From positions 1-36,769 of the forward strand of contig JAHEBN010000021.1 in the NCBI GenBank assembly GCA_024645245.1: 36,769 nt of DNA. The letters run 5' to 3'. Made by a program: the position numbers and the translations under genes. Shown in pieces: positions 16,427-25,180 of the stretch; position 1 is the first letter of the stretch; the number at the start of each line of letters is the position of its first letter. The stretch is from Jiulongibacter sp. (GTDB lineage: Bacteria; Bacteroidota; Bacteroidia; Cytophagales; Spirosomataceae). The notes under the pieces are model-generated. The model had not been told where the DNA came from, made no database searches, and worked only from the letters and a program-made list of their open reading frames with translations.

Positions 16427-19400
16427 ATGAAAAAACATTTATCCCTGCTTTTATTTCTGATTTCCACAATTTCTTTTGCACAATTAGAAACCGGTTTTCA
16501 AAACACCTTAGTTAATAGCTCCTTTGAATATCCGGTAGGAATTACTTTTGACCATAATAACCGTGCATATGTATGGGAAAAACGAGGTAAGTTATGGATA
16601 ATGGAGAATGGGGTAAAACAAGCCAATCCGGTAATAGATATATCTGATGAAGTCGCTGATTATGGAGATTTAGGTCTTTTAGGTGTTGTACTTCATCCCA
16701 ATTTCAATGTCAATGGCTATATATACCTCGACTATGTGGTAGATAGATACTATCTTTTTCATTCGGGCGACGCTAATTATAATCCAGCCACAACTCAACA
16801 AGGTGCAACTATTTCACGCATAACAAGATATAAATTAGATGCTTCAAATAATTTTAATTCGATAGTACCAAATAGCAGGTTTATTTTACTGGGTGAAACT
16901 CCTTCCACAGGTGTACCAGAAACCGGAAAATGGCATGCCGGAGGAACTTTGATATTTGGACAAGACGGTACCTTGCTGGCAAGCTATGGCGACGGTACCG
17001 GTGCTGAGGATTATCAGGATCAGGCGGTAGCAGATGGTATTATTCCGCTTACTCACAAAATAGATAATTACCGGCCACAGCTATTAGAATCAATGAATGG
17101 AAAGATTTTGCGACTTGATCCCATCACGGGTGATGGACTTTCATCAAATCCATTTTACGAACCTGACAATCCCAGATCGGCCAAATCCCGGATTTGGGCC
17201 ATGGGTTTTCGAAATCCATTTAGAATACTTCTAAAGCCGGAAACTGGTCAGCATTCGCCCAGTTTAGGCCAACCAGGCACTATTTACGTCGGAGATGTAG
17301 GTAATAATACTTACGAAGAAATAAACGTAATTACTACACCAGGAAAAAATTATGGATGGCCGATTTACGAAGGCTTTAGTTTTATTCCATTTCCCGGAAA
17401 CCCGAATAATAATTTTTCAATAATTCACGAAAAGCCAAACATTCAATATAGGGCAGGTACTACAACAAAAGGTAAAATTGGTGGCGTAGAGGTTAGTATA
17501 GGTACTCCCCAATTTGCAGGAAACAGCCTGACAGGAAATAGTACAGTAGGTGGCGTATGGTATACAGGCTCATCATTCCCGGCCAATTATCATGATTCAT
17601 ACATTGCGGCGGATTATACCCCCGGATTTATAAATTCTATAAATTTTAATTCCGGAGATGAACCATTTAGGATAAACAGAATCTTAAACACTGCAGGAAA
17701 TGTAGTAGGCACGGCATTCAATGCAACCGAAGATGCCATATATTTTACACAATTTCCCAATGGCGGTGGGCATGGCGAAATAAGAAAAATCACTTACGAG
17801 CCTACTGGAAATATTGCACCAAAAGCCGAGTTTACATATAGTCCCGTCTATGGTAATACTCCACTTGTAGTAAATTTTGATGCCAGTACATCAACAGACC
17901 CGGAAAATGGCCCATTGACTTATTCCTGGCTATTTGGCTCTACCAGTGGAAGTGGTGTAAATCCCCAATTTACTTTTACCGGAACAAACGGTGTACCTCA
18001 AAAAGTAAAAACCAAGCTAACTGTAACCGACAATGGAGGAAAAACAGATACAATAAGTTATTATATTTCTTTAAATAATACTCCACCACAAATTCTAAGT
18101 ACAAGTATTTCAGCAATTGATACATTCACCAATGACAATAATTTTGTGGTAAACCTAAATGCAAATATTATTGATAATGAGCAAACAGCTCAACAATTAA
18201 GCTATCAGTGGCAGCAAATACTTCACCACAATGATCATATTCATATAGACTACTCCACAAACAATTTACAGGAAAGTGTACCTTTATATAGTGTACCTTG
18301 TGATGGAAACATTTATTTTTATGAACTCAAACTTACTGTAGACGATGGCTTTGGCCTCAAGGATGTTTATAGCAAATATATTTATCCCGATTGCAATTCA
18401 GGTAATTCACCACCTACCGAGCCGGTTTTGTCTGTTGCCTTTTTAGATAGTAAAAGATTCAAATTAAAATGGGAACCTGCTACTGATGCCGATGGAATTA
18501 TATCTTATGAAGTATTTGTAAACAATCAGTCAAAAGGAATCTTTGCGTCTTCTGTCCTTAATTATACATTAATTAGTCCGACTGACATTACTGGTGTTGA
18601 ATATGAAGCTTATATTCTGGCGAAAGATAACTTAGGAGCCACCACACCCAGTAGTATAATCAAATTTAAACTAAACCAAAGTTTTCCTTGTCAAAGTCAG
18701 GTTTATTTATCCAATTTAGTACCTACCAGTTCAACAAACGGATACGGACCGGTAGAATTTGACCAAACTAATGGTGGGCCAAATGCCAACGACGGAAGTA
18801 CTATAATGTTGGACGGAATAAGCTATCCAAAAGGAATTGGAATGCATGCCGATGCTTCTGTGAATTATACATTAGGCGGGAACTACACTACTTTTTATTC
18901 CAAAGTCGGTATTCCAGACAATAATGGAAGTTATGGTGATGTAATTTTTAAAGTTTTTGCCGAAAACATTGAGGTTTACAATTCAGGTAGCATAAAAGGT
19001 ACAGATCTGTCAAAAACAATCAATTTGAATATTTCAGGTGTCAATCTGCTAAGGTTAGAGGTAAATTCGAATGGAAATACCTCAGGCGACCACGCCGTTT
19101 GGGGGGGTACTTCACTTACAAGTTGTGGTAATACCAACGTAAACCCACCTACGGAAATTGGCAATTTGACCATTGTAAACTCTACCACTAAAAATGAATT
19201 GCTATGGTCGGCAACTTCTGATGATATTACTACTACCATTTATTATGAAATTGTTTTGGATGGTCAGATATTAGACACTATAAGTCAAACCACATTTACC
19301 CTTCCAGATCTTGCTGTCGGGCAACACGTGGTTCATATTCAAGCCTTTGATGGTAATAACAACACCACTGCTTCGAAAAAAATAAACATAGAGATTTTAG

Positions 19401-19618
19401 AGTGTCCGGAACATTTGGATTTTGAAAAAATAACAGATGATCTGTTAAATCAGGAAAAAGAATTCAAGGCAGAACATACTATAGAAGCCACAAATGTATT
19501 GGAAGGGCCATCTAGCCGTATAAAATACAGGGCTGAAGAGCATATTCAACTTAATCCTGGTTTTGAAATAAAAGATCAGGGTTATTTTGAAGCTACAATA
19601 GGAGCTTGTGAAAATTAA
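16427..19618 (+). CDS. Secreted PQQ-type glucose/sorbosone dehydrogenase with PKD, FN3, NPCBM and 3-coathanger modules
   Basis: 1063 residues. A signal peptide (MKKHLSLLLFLISTISFAQ) is followed by a glucose/sorbosone dehydrogenase propeller (about 20-460). It has the proposed catalytic His170 in KWHAGGTLIFGQDGTLLASYGDG, NGKILRLDP, MGFRNPFR and YVGDVGNNTYEEINVI, all typical of soluble PQQ sugar dehydrogenases. Then come a PKD domain (about 464-550: AEFTYSPVYGNTPLVVNFDAS), a second Ig-like part (552-655), an FN3-like domain (661-750), an NPCBM-type carbohydrate-binding domain (756-900: GMHADASVNYTLGG) and another FN3-like domain (905-992). A C-terminal 3-coathanger module (993-1061) shared with two proteins at the far end of the window closes the protein. 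Inferred role: oxidation of sugars or polysaccharide ends at the cell surface. PQQ use is inferred. Confidence 0.88.
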   Translation: MKKHLSLLLFLISTISFAQLETGFQNTLVNSSFEYPVGITFDHNNRAYVWEKRGKLWIMENGVKQANPVIDISDEVADYGDLGLLGVVLHPNFNVNGYIYLDYVVDRYYLFHSGDANYNPATTQQGATISRITRYKLDASNNFNSIVPNSRFILLGETPSTGVPETGKWHAGGTLIFGQDGTLLASYGDGTGAEDYQDQAVADGIIPLTHKIDNYRPQLLESMNGKILRLDPITGDGLSSNPFYEPDNPRSAKSRIWAMGFRNPFRILLKPETGQHSPSLGQPGTIYVGDVGNNTYEEINVITTPGKNYGWPIYEGFSFIPFPGNPNNNFSIIHEKPNIQYRAGTTTKGKIGGVEVSIGTPQFAGNSLTGNSTVGGVWYTGSSFPANYHDSYIAADYTPGFINSINFNSGDEPFRINRILNTAGNVVGTAFNATEDAIYFTQFPNGGGHGEIRKITYEPTGNIAPKAEFTYSPVYGNTPLVVNFDASTSTDPENGPLTYSWLFGSTSGSGVNPQFTFTGTNGVPQKVKTKLTVTDNGGKTDTISYYISLNNTPPQILSTSISAIDTFTNDNNFVVNLNANIIDNEQTAQQLSYQWQQILHHNDHIHIDYSTNNLQESVPLYSVPCDGNIYFYELKLTVDDGFGLKDVYSKYIYPDCNSGNSPPTEPVLSVAFLDSKRFKLKWEPATDADGIISYEVFVNNQSKGIFASSVLNYTLISPTDITGVEYEAYILAKDNLGATTPSSIIKFKLNQSFPCQSQVYLSNLVPTSSTNGYGPVEFDQTNGGPNANDGSTIMLDGISYPKGIGMHADASVNYTLGGNYTTFYSKVGIPDNNGSYGDVIFKVFAENIEVYNSGSIKGTDLSKTINLNISGVNLLRLEVNSNGNTSGDHAVWGGTSLTSCGNTNVNPPTEIGNLTIVNSTTKNELLWSATSDDITTTIYYEIVLDGQILDTISQTTFTLPDLAVGQHVVHIQAFDGNNNTTASKKINIEILECPEHLDFEKITDDLLNQEKEFKAEHTIEATNVLEGPSSRIKYRAEEHIQLNPGFEIKDQGYFEATIGACEN

Positions 19619-19630
19619 GTAGAAACTACT

Positions 19631-20146
19631 TTATATTCCAAAAAGTGCTTTTAGTTCTGATGCTTCTGAAGGTTGCATTCTACCGGCAAGTACAAGACGA
19701 AGTTGTCTTCTTCTTAACGCCCCGGCATAATATTCTTTTTCTTCATCTGTTTCAGGAATTAATTCGGGAACCTCAACAGGTCTCCTACTCTTATCTACCG
19801 CCACAAAAGTCAGGTAAGCTTTATTTGTATTACTTTTTTCGCCGGCCGGAATATTTTCGGAAAACACATTAACCACAACTTCCATGGAGGAATTAAACGC
19901 ACGGGTAACTTTGGCTTCCAGACTCACTACATTTCCCAGAGGAATAGATTCTACAAAAGACACATTATCCACCGATGCCGTAACTACTATCCGATTTGAA
20001 TGCTTTTGTGCTGAAATTGCCCCGACAATGTCCATCATCCGCATCAGGTTTCCTCCCATCAGGTACCCAAGTGTATTGGTATCATTTGGCATAACCATTT
20101 CGGTCATTATGGTTAGAGATCCTGAAGCTTTTTTTATTTTTGGCAT
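19631..20146 (-). CDS. Acyl-CoA thioesterase (hotdog fold)
   Basis: 171 residues, one hotdog domain plus a C-terminal tail. The block MVMPNDTNTLGYLMGGNLMRMMDIVGAISAQKHS matches the N...G.l.GG..m.wmD signature of YciA/ACOT-type acyl-CoA thioesterases, where the Asn and Asp serve catalysis. VVTASVDNVSFVESIPLGNVVSLEAKV and KAYLTFVAVDKSRRPVEVPELIPETDEE are also standard for the family. It hydrolyses acyl-CoA to free acid and CoA in the cytoplasm. Convergent with the large dehydrogenase (12-nt gap); no operon partner and no clear promoter box seen. Confidence 0.93.
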   Translation of the reverse strand: MPKIKKASGSLTIMTEMVMPNDTNTLGYLMGGNLMRMMDIVGAISAQKHSNRIVVTASVDNVSFVESIPLGNVVSLEAKVTRAFNSSMEVVVNVFSENIPAGEKSNTNKAYLTFVAVDKSRRPVEVPELIPETDEEKEYYAGALRRRQLRLVLAGRMQPSEASELKALFGI

Positions 20147-20383
20147 AATATTAAATGTATCTAACTAGAAGACTTACGAATTTCTAATAAAATGTTTTTA
20201 AAAATTTGACTCTAAATTCGTGCAAAGATTTATTAACTTCGGTATTATTGATCATTTTTTAAAATAATTTTTGAGCCCGCTAATGATTACAAAAGAATGA
20301 TTAAATGATGCGAAAGGAATTAAACTTCATGTAATGACCTTAAATCCCGATAATTTTGATCCGTCTCAAAACTGAATTCTAAA

Positions 20384-21503
20384 ATGCGATATTTACTGTT
20401 AGTAATTATTTTTATTATATCCTTTTTAGGCATCTGGCTGGGAATATATCATTTCAAAGGCTATTCTATTATTCCCGGATCACACTACCCAATATTTTCG
20501 GATCTAATGACATTGACTTATTCTGTGGATAGCATAAATTCGGGATTAAATCCTTATTTTGACACTTCACTTGACCCTTTACTCCGAACCTACAACTATC
20601 CGAAAATCTGGTTGGACCTATTTAAATTCTTAAATATAAGCGGTCAAAATACTTTTAAATCAGGGATTTGTCTGATTGAATTTTTTATGGAAATCTGGTA
20701 TATCTGCTAAAACCAAAAAGTAGAATCTTATTGTTTATAAGCACATTATTACTATTCTCACCTCCTGTGCTTTTATTAATTGAGAGATGTAATTCATTTT
20801 ATTACTGGTCATTGGCTTATATTTTACAGAAAAGTCAAAAAATATAAAAGAAATACTATTGTGTACTTTGATCATAATATCCACCTAGTTAAAAATTTAT
20901 CCCGTATTCATATTGCCCGTAATTTTATTTAATCCGAAAATTAACAATAAAAATATCGGCTACTTTTTAATCACATTTATAATTATCCTGGTTGATGCAT
21001 TCTTAAATCTGGAAGAGATGAAATTGGTATTGGGAAATACACCGAAATTAAATTTTCTGTCTTACGGGCGTAATGTTTTATTTCAAAAATATTATGCTTT
21101 TCATACGTCGAATTTTATTTCTATTGTGGTTTCGGCTTTTTGTATTTTGACTTCAGTTATCTTTATAAAACTTAATTATAGGGAAATCAATACACATTTA
21201 TCCCTATTTTTACAAACAACCTCCCTAAAGTTGAAATATTTCGAAACAGGTATTTTGATTTTTTGTGGCACATTTTTACTTGGTAATAACTGGGACTATC
21301 GCCTGATATTTTTGTTTTTAACGATACCTTTACTATTTGAAAAGCTCAAATCAAAGATTTTCCTTATCGCCTACTTCGGTCTTTTCTATTTCGATTTTAT
21401 TGCCAACCTGAAAATTTCAAAACAATTCGGCTTGTATGACTATTTTCATTCCATACACCAATTAGTCAGTTGGTTTATCTCATTATATCGCTACATATTT
21501 TAA
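20384..21503 (+). pseudogene. Broken polytopic glycosyltransferase-like (GT87/DUF2029-type) membrane protein
   Basis: Two open pieces (20384-20710 and 20913-21503) and an unopened middle join into one membrane protein when read across frames. The first piece begins with a signal-anchor and has NPYFDTSLDPLLRTYNYPKIWL, like the DP-GR-NYP-IWL motif of GT87/DUF2029-type proteins. The frame then shifts (by about 20704) to LFSPPVLLLIERCNSFYYW, hits TAA at 20845, and shifts again to KEILLCTLIIIST, a TAG at 20886, then LKIYPVFILPVILFNPK and the rest, with several more membrane helices. The SPPVLLLIERGN and LKIYPVF landmarks are common in the family. So there are two frameshifts and at least one in-frame nonsense codon. 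The intact relative would be a lipid-linked-sugar glycosyltransferase-like protein; that is inference. Confidence 0.8.
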
Positions 21504-21729
21504 ACATTAGGGCTTTTAAGAAAATTTCTGAATAAATTTCTCACATTTTACCCCTTCTTAAAACAATTCCACTCATACTTCCTGTTTTCATTCAAAAAAT
21601 TGGATTAAAAAGTATCCTGTTGTGACTTTGTAATTTTTCATCGTCCAAATTACAGAACTAAAAATTAAAGCTGTTCGTAACTCAAAAAGCACCATAAATT
21701 TTATCAATTTTTAAAACAATCATTAAAAA

Positions 21730-21940
21730 ATGAAAAAATCTGATGCTGGCAGCAAAACAGAAAAGCCTCCTTCAAAACTAAACGAATTTGGATTATTTAT
21801 CAAGTAAATCAGAAAGACCAGATCCGAATTTCAGACATGATTTTGGTGAAGAAGCAAAACAAATCACAAAGAAAAGAATAGGACGAAAATCCCTTAGCAT
21901 TTTTTGTAAATATTGGTCTGCTATTTTTCTAAAAAACTAG
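21730..21940 (+). pseudogene. Short frameshifted gene relic, unrecognised
   Basis: An ATG at 21730 opens MKKSDAGSKTEKPPSKLNEFG and stops at 21805. A shift of one base near that stop continues as KSERPDPNFRHDFGEEAKQ, then ITKKRIGRKSLSIFCKYW, to a TAG at 21938-21940. The joined ~70-residue product is basic and hydrophilic with a short hydrophobic end. I recognise no family. It could be a gene remnant or chance; the coherent amino-acid usage across both frames is the only support. Confidence 0.3.
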
Positions 21941-21986
21941 ATATTAACCACTAGCTAAAGCCCAAAACCCCTCCAAACCCCGCTTT

Positions 21987-22008
21987 AACCCCAGGTTATC
22001 GTGGGGTT
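21987..22008 (-). terminator. Hairpin after the Gfo/Idh/MocA gene
   Basis: AACCCCA (21987-21993) and TGGGGTT (22002-22008) form a 7-bp stem with an 8-nt loop, 5 nt past the minus-strand stop codon. No clean T run follows on the minus strand, although two further GGGGTTT words do, so this is a possible rather than clear terminator. Confidence 0.4.
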
Positions 22009-22012
22009 TCAA

Positions 22013-23398
22013 TTAAATTATCCTCATATTATCAGAATTCCACTTTACAGGAGCTTGTTTTTCAGCACTTATATTACAAGCAATAGATGGTCCGGCAGCT
22101 CGTAATCCAAACTCAGAATCTTCGATAATCAGACCCGGATTGTTTTCGCGTATAGCATTAAAGAATACTTTCATGTGATCGAGCCTGTCGTCATAACCTT
22201 CTTCAGGTACGTAATTAACCGGATTGGCCACCATTGGCTCTTGTGAAAGACCTTTATAAGTTGCCTTGTACCATTTCTCAAATTCCGTTTTTTGTTTTGC
22301 CGAAAAGCTATCGAAGGAGTCATAACCTCCATATCCCGGGGCCGCTGGTCGCTTTAGCGTGTGAACCCGAAAATCATTCCAACCTATATCTATTATGCCT
22401 TCTGTTCCAATTAGCGTACACCCAAAACCGCCCTCCAAAGCACCATTTGCCAGGTTTACCTGCGTGAAAAATTGAAATTCAGGATGAGTCTCCGTTTTGG
22501 GGTATTTCATTAATCCGCTTACCAGGTCATAAGCATTTCGTCCGTCTTTCCAATAGTTAATGTCACCCAGAGCATATATTTCTTCTGGTCCTTTAGAAGA
22601 AGTGATAACATGTACACCTGTTAATAAATGGACAAACAGATCACCTGCCACTCCGGTGCCGTATTCCTTGTAATTTCTCCACCTGAAAAACCTTTTCGCT
22701 TCAAATGGTACTATAGGAGCTGTACCCAGAAATGAATCGAAATCAACCGTTTCCGGACTTGCATCCGTAGGTATGGAATAGTTCCAGGCACCTTTTGCAT
22801 TCCACCTGTCAACTTTTGCCTGCACATTTGTAAGTTCACCTATAATCCCTTGTTGAAATAATTCACGGGCTTTTAAGATTGCCGCTGAACTTGCACGCTG
22901 GCTACCCACCTGAAATACTTTCCCACTTTTTTTATGAGCATCAATTATTCCCTGACCTTGCTCTATATATTGCACCATCGGTTTTTCACAATAAACGTTT
23001 TTTCCAGAGTTTAGAGCCTCAATGGCAATTTTCTGGTGCCAGTTATCTGAGGTGCAAATCAGAATGGCATCGATATCCTTTCTAATCAAAATCTCGCGAT
23101 AGTCACGTGTTGTAAAAATATCATTTCCCCATTTTTCTCTGGCTCTTTCTAACCGACCCGTATATAGATCACAAACAGCTTTTAGTTGAATACCGGGTAC
23201 TTTTAGTGCAGCGTCAGTATCATAATGACCGATAATGCCCGACCCTATTAAGGCAATATTGATGGTTTCTGCAGAGCTGGAATGGATTCTTGATTTCAGA
23301 ATTTGTATATTCCTGGCCTGCAGAGACTGTCCCGAGGCTACAGCTGCGGAAGTAAGACCAACTTTTCGAATAAAAGAACGACGCGAAGATTTTTTCAT
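22013..23398 (-). CDS. Tat-exported Gfo/Idh/MocA family oxidoreductase
   Basis: 461 residues. The N-terminus MKKSSRRSFIRKVGLTSAAVASG carries a twin-arginine motif (SRRSFIRK) followed by a hydrophobic stretch, so the folded, cofactor-bound enzyme is probably exported. The Rossmann NAD(P) loop is INIALIGSGIIGHYDTDA, followed by VCDLYTGRLERAREKWG, and DAILICTSDNWHQKIAIEALNSGKNVYCEKPM with the signature EKP. The C-terminal GFO_IDH_MocA domain includes YGTGVAGDLFVHLLTGVHVI. Such exported members act on sugars or glycosides, using tightly bound NAD(H), but the substrate is not readable. It is a single gene by spacing. Confidence 0.92.
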   Translation of the reverse strand: MKKSSRRSFIRKVGLTSAAVASGQSLQARNIQILKSRIHSSSAETINIALIGSGIIGHYDTDAALKVPGIQLKAVCDLYTGRLERAREKWGNDIFTTRDYREILIRKDIDAILICTSDNWHQKIAIEALNSGKNVYCEKPMVQYIEQGQGIIDAHKKSGKVFQVGSQRASSAAILKARELFQQGIIGELTNVQAKVDRWNAKGAWNYSIPTDASPETVDFDSFLGTAPIVPFEAKRFFRWRNYKEYGTGVAGDLFVHLLTGVHVITSSKGPEEIYALGDINYWKDGRNAYDLVSGLMKYPKTETHPEFQFFTQVNLANGALEGGFGCTLIGTEGIIDIGWNDFRVHTLKRPAAPGYGGYDSFDSFSAKQKTEFEKWYKATYKGLSQEPMVANPVNYVPEEGYDDRLDHMKVFFNAIRENNPGLIIEDSEFGLRAAGPSIACNISAEKQAPVKWNSDNMRII

Positions 23399-23532
23399 TG
23401 GGTTGAGTTAATTTGAACCTAAATTACTAAATAATAGCTTTTCCGGAATCTTTGTTTCGACAAATTATATTCTGGTAATAACTTAAAATATTTTTTTTAA
23501 AAAGATTCTTGTGGAATTGAAATATTACGCTT

Positions 23533-23551
23533 TACTTTGTACTTCAAAGTA
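23533..23551. promoter_or_regulatory. Operator-like inverted repeat before the DUF1361 gene (copy 1)
   Basis: TACTTTG (23533-23539) and CAAAGTA (23545-23551) form a perfect 7-bp inverted repeat with a 5-nt spacer (TACTT), followed by CTTTT. A near-identical copy lies before creD (25496-25514). It sits 10 nt before the ATG at 23562, a place where a bound repressor would block transcription or initiation. The left arm also resembles a shortened -7 box (TAnTTTG). Confidence 0.7.
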
Positions 23552-23561
23552 CTTTTTACAA

Positions 23562-24200
23562 ATGAAAATCAGCAGACCAACGTTGTCTCTTTTATTACTC
23601 ACAGCTGTATGCGGAATTCTTTTCGTTACACGATTTATCTTTACTCGTGAACTTCTAAGTTTTGCTCTTTTTTGGAATATCTTCTTAGCTTGGGTACCCT
23701 TGTTTTTAGCATTAATAAGCCGTAGGCTTTGGCAAACCAATTTTCAAAAGTTGGCATATTTTAACCTAGGACTTTGGTTATTGTTTTTTCCTAATTCTCC
23801 TTACATCGTAACCGACCTTATTCATTTAGACCATCTTGCCCATCACCTCTGGTGGTTTGATTCGCTTGGCATTTTTACAGCTGCACTTCTGGGCATTTCA
23901 TTGGGTATTTATTCCCTACATATTGTACATCAATTATTAAGAACCAGGTTTAGCAATTATGTAAGTTGGTTATTGGTATTTGGCAGTACATTTTTATGTA
24001 GTTTTGGTATTTATCTGGGTCGATTTTCGCGACTCAATTCCTGGGATTTATTTACGCGTCCAAGATTCACCCTGGCACATTCTTTACATCAAATGTTTAA
24101 TCCGCAAGCGATTCAAATAACCTTGGTATTTTCGCTGGTATTGACTGTGTTCTATATTGCCTTTAATAACCTGATTTTTAATGCGAATGAAAATAGCTAA
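23562..24200 (+). CDS. DUF1361 integral membrane protein
   Basis: 212 residues from the ATG at 23562. The frame opens at GTG 23511, but that extension is a translation of the operator-like repeat (23533-23551), so the ATG, which starts a membrane protein at MKISRPTLSLLLLT, is preferred. About six membrane segments; diagnostic stretches are LFWNIFLAWVPLFLAL and LWLLFFPNSPYIVTDLIHL, then DSLGIFTAALLGISLGIYSL and YLGRFSRLNSWDLFTRPRF, all typical of DUF1361. Function of the family is unknown. First gene of a coupled run: it overlaps the kinase gene by 20 nt. Confidence 0.88.
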   Translation: MKISRPTLSLLLLTAVCGILFVTRFIFTRELLSFALFWNIFLAWVPLFLALISRRLWQTNFQKLAYFNLGLWLLFFPNSPYIVTDLIHLDHLAHHLWWFDSLGIFTAALLGISLGIYSLHIVHQLLRTRFSNYVSWLLVFGSTFLCSFGIYLGRFSRLNSWDLFTRPRFTLAHSLHQMFNPQAIQITLVFSLVLTVFYIAFNNLIFNANENS

Positions 24201-24549
24201 AATGATAAAAAGCTTTTCTTACGCCGGCAAAGGGCTCTTTTCTTTAATAAAAAGCGAAAATAATTTTCAATTTCATCTCTTGGCCGCTTCTTTGGTTATT
24301 TTGGCTGGTTTTTATTACAATATAGAAAGATGGGAGTGGGCGGCTGTGCTTTTACAAATCGCACTCATATTTCTTGCCGAGGCCTTTAACACCTCCATTG
24401 AAAAAATAGCAGATTTTATACACCCGGATTTTAATGAAAAAATTGGCACCATAAAAGACATCGCGGCGGCCGGAGTTTTGGCGGCAGCACTAATTGCAAT
24501 TGCAGTTGCCTGGATAGTTTTTGGTGAAAGAATATTTAATTTGATATAA
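24181..24549 (+). CDS. Diacylglycerol/undecaprenol kinase family protein (DgkA-like)
   Basis: 122 residues, the size of a small three-helix DgkA. Motifs: ENNFQFHLLAA (Glu and Asn-rich interfacial helix), the core LIFLAEAFNTSIEKIADFIHPDFNEKIGTIKDIAAAGVLAAAL, with the Glu-Asn/Thr-Glu pattern AEAFNTSIEKIAD and the K-D-AAAGVL segment that binds ATP-Mg and lipid in this family. It phosphorylates diacylglycerol or undecaprenol at the inner membrane, feeding lipid carrier recycling for wall glycans. Starts at ATG 24181, 20 nt inside the DUF1361 gene; in-frame ATGs at 24187 and 24202 are alternatives. Ends 1 nt before the next gene. Confidence 0.92.
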   Translation: MRMKIAKMIKSFSYAGKGLFSLIKSENNFQFHLLAASLVILAGFYYNIERWEWAAVLLQIALIFLAEAFNTSIEKIADFIHPDFNEKIGTIKDIAAAGVLAAALIAIAVAWIVFGERIFNLI

Positions 24550-24550
24550 A

Positions 24551-25180
24551 ATGAATCAACATTTAAACGATCTTCAGGAAATCAGGAAAATAATGGAAAA
24601 GTCTTCCAGATTCCTATCGCTTAGTGGCTTATCCGGAGTTTCGGCCGGTGCAATAGCACTTATTGCATCGGCAATCGCCTGGTTTTCAAGACCAGATAAA
24701 GGCGATTATATCCATCAAAGAGGAGTGCATCATATGGCTAATTTGTATGGAGATTATATTCATTTTTTAATAAAATTAGGAGTAATTACGCTGGTATTGG
24801 CGATAATTTCCGGTTTGTATTTTACCTGGAAAAAAGCCGGTGGAATAAAAGAAAAAATGTGGAATGCAAGCAGTAAAAAATTGGTGGTAAACCTCAGTAT
24901 TCCACTTTTGGCTGGAGGATTCGTGGTGATATTTTTATTGCAAAATCATGTTTTTTGGATAATTCCGGAGCTTATGCTTATTTTTTATGGCTTGGCTTTG
25001 GTTAATGCCTCGCAAAACACCTACAGAGATGTATTTTATTTAGGTTTAAGCGAATTGGTTTTGGGTATAATTGCTTTATTTATAAATGGTTATTCCTTAT
25101 TCTTTTGGGCATTTGGATTTGGGGTACTGCATATTGTATATGGCATTGCCATGCATATGAAATACGAGCGTAAAAAATGA
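24551..25180 (+). CDS. Polytopic membrane protein of unknown function
   Basis: 209 residues. A short amphipathic N-terminus (NQHLNDLQEIRKIMEKSSRF) precedes five or six hydrophobic segments: about 24-45 (LSGLSGVSAGAIALIASAIAWF), 73-92, 115-135, 136-155 and 165-195 (possibly two). I recognise no functional family. It is wedged 1 nt after the DgkA-like gene and overlaps the HTH_34 regulator gene by 4 nt (ATGA), so translation is coupled. This tight pairing with the regulator suggests it may be a sensor or a main regulated output; that is inference. Confidence 0.8.
   Translation: MNQHLNDLQEIRKIMEKSSRFLSLSGLSGVSAGAIALIASAIAWFSRPDKGDYIHQRGVHHMANLYGDYIHFLIKLGVITLVLAIISGLYFTWKKAGGIKEKMWNASSKKLVVNLSIPLLAGGFVVIFLLQNHVFWIIPELMLIFYGLALVNASQNTYRDVFYLGLSELVLGIIALFINGYSLFFWAFGFGVLHIVYGIAMHMKYERKK

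Larger units (their letters stand above)
21504..22012. other. Interval between the membrane-protein pseudogene and the Gfo/Idh/MocA gene
   Basis: 509 nt with no intact gene. It holds a short frameshifted relic (21730-21940) and an inverted repeat next to the end of the downstream minus-strand gene (21987-22008). Together with the preceding pseudogene this is ~1.6 kb of decaying sequence. Confidence 0.55.

Noticed and set aside
2679-20369. AATTTTGAACCGTCTCAA (2679-2696) and AATTTTGATCCGTCTCAA (20352-20369), a 17/18 match between two distant intergenic sites
   Set aside because: For two AT-rich 18-mers in a 37-kb window about one such match is expected by chance, the flanks do not extend it, and the positions relative to genes differ.
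20913-21503. The 196-codon open frame as an independent membrane-protein gene
   Set aside because: Its first codons are preceded in the same frame by LKIYPVFILP after a TAG, and family motifs lie in other frames upstream, so it is the 3' part of a broken gene.
21964-22009. Three AAACCCC/TAACCCC words as a short repeat array or CRISPR-like unit
   Set aside because: Units are only 6-7 nt with irregular spacing; only the AACCCCA/TGGGGTT hairpin is kept, at low confidence.
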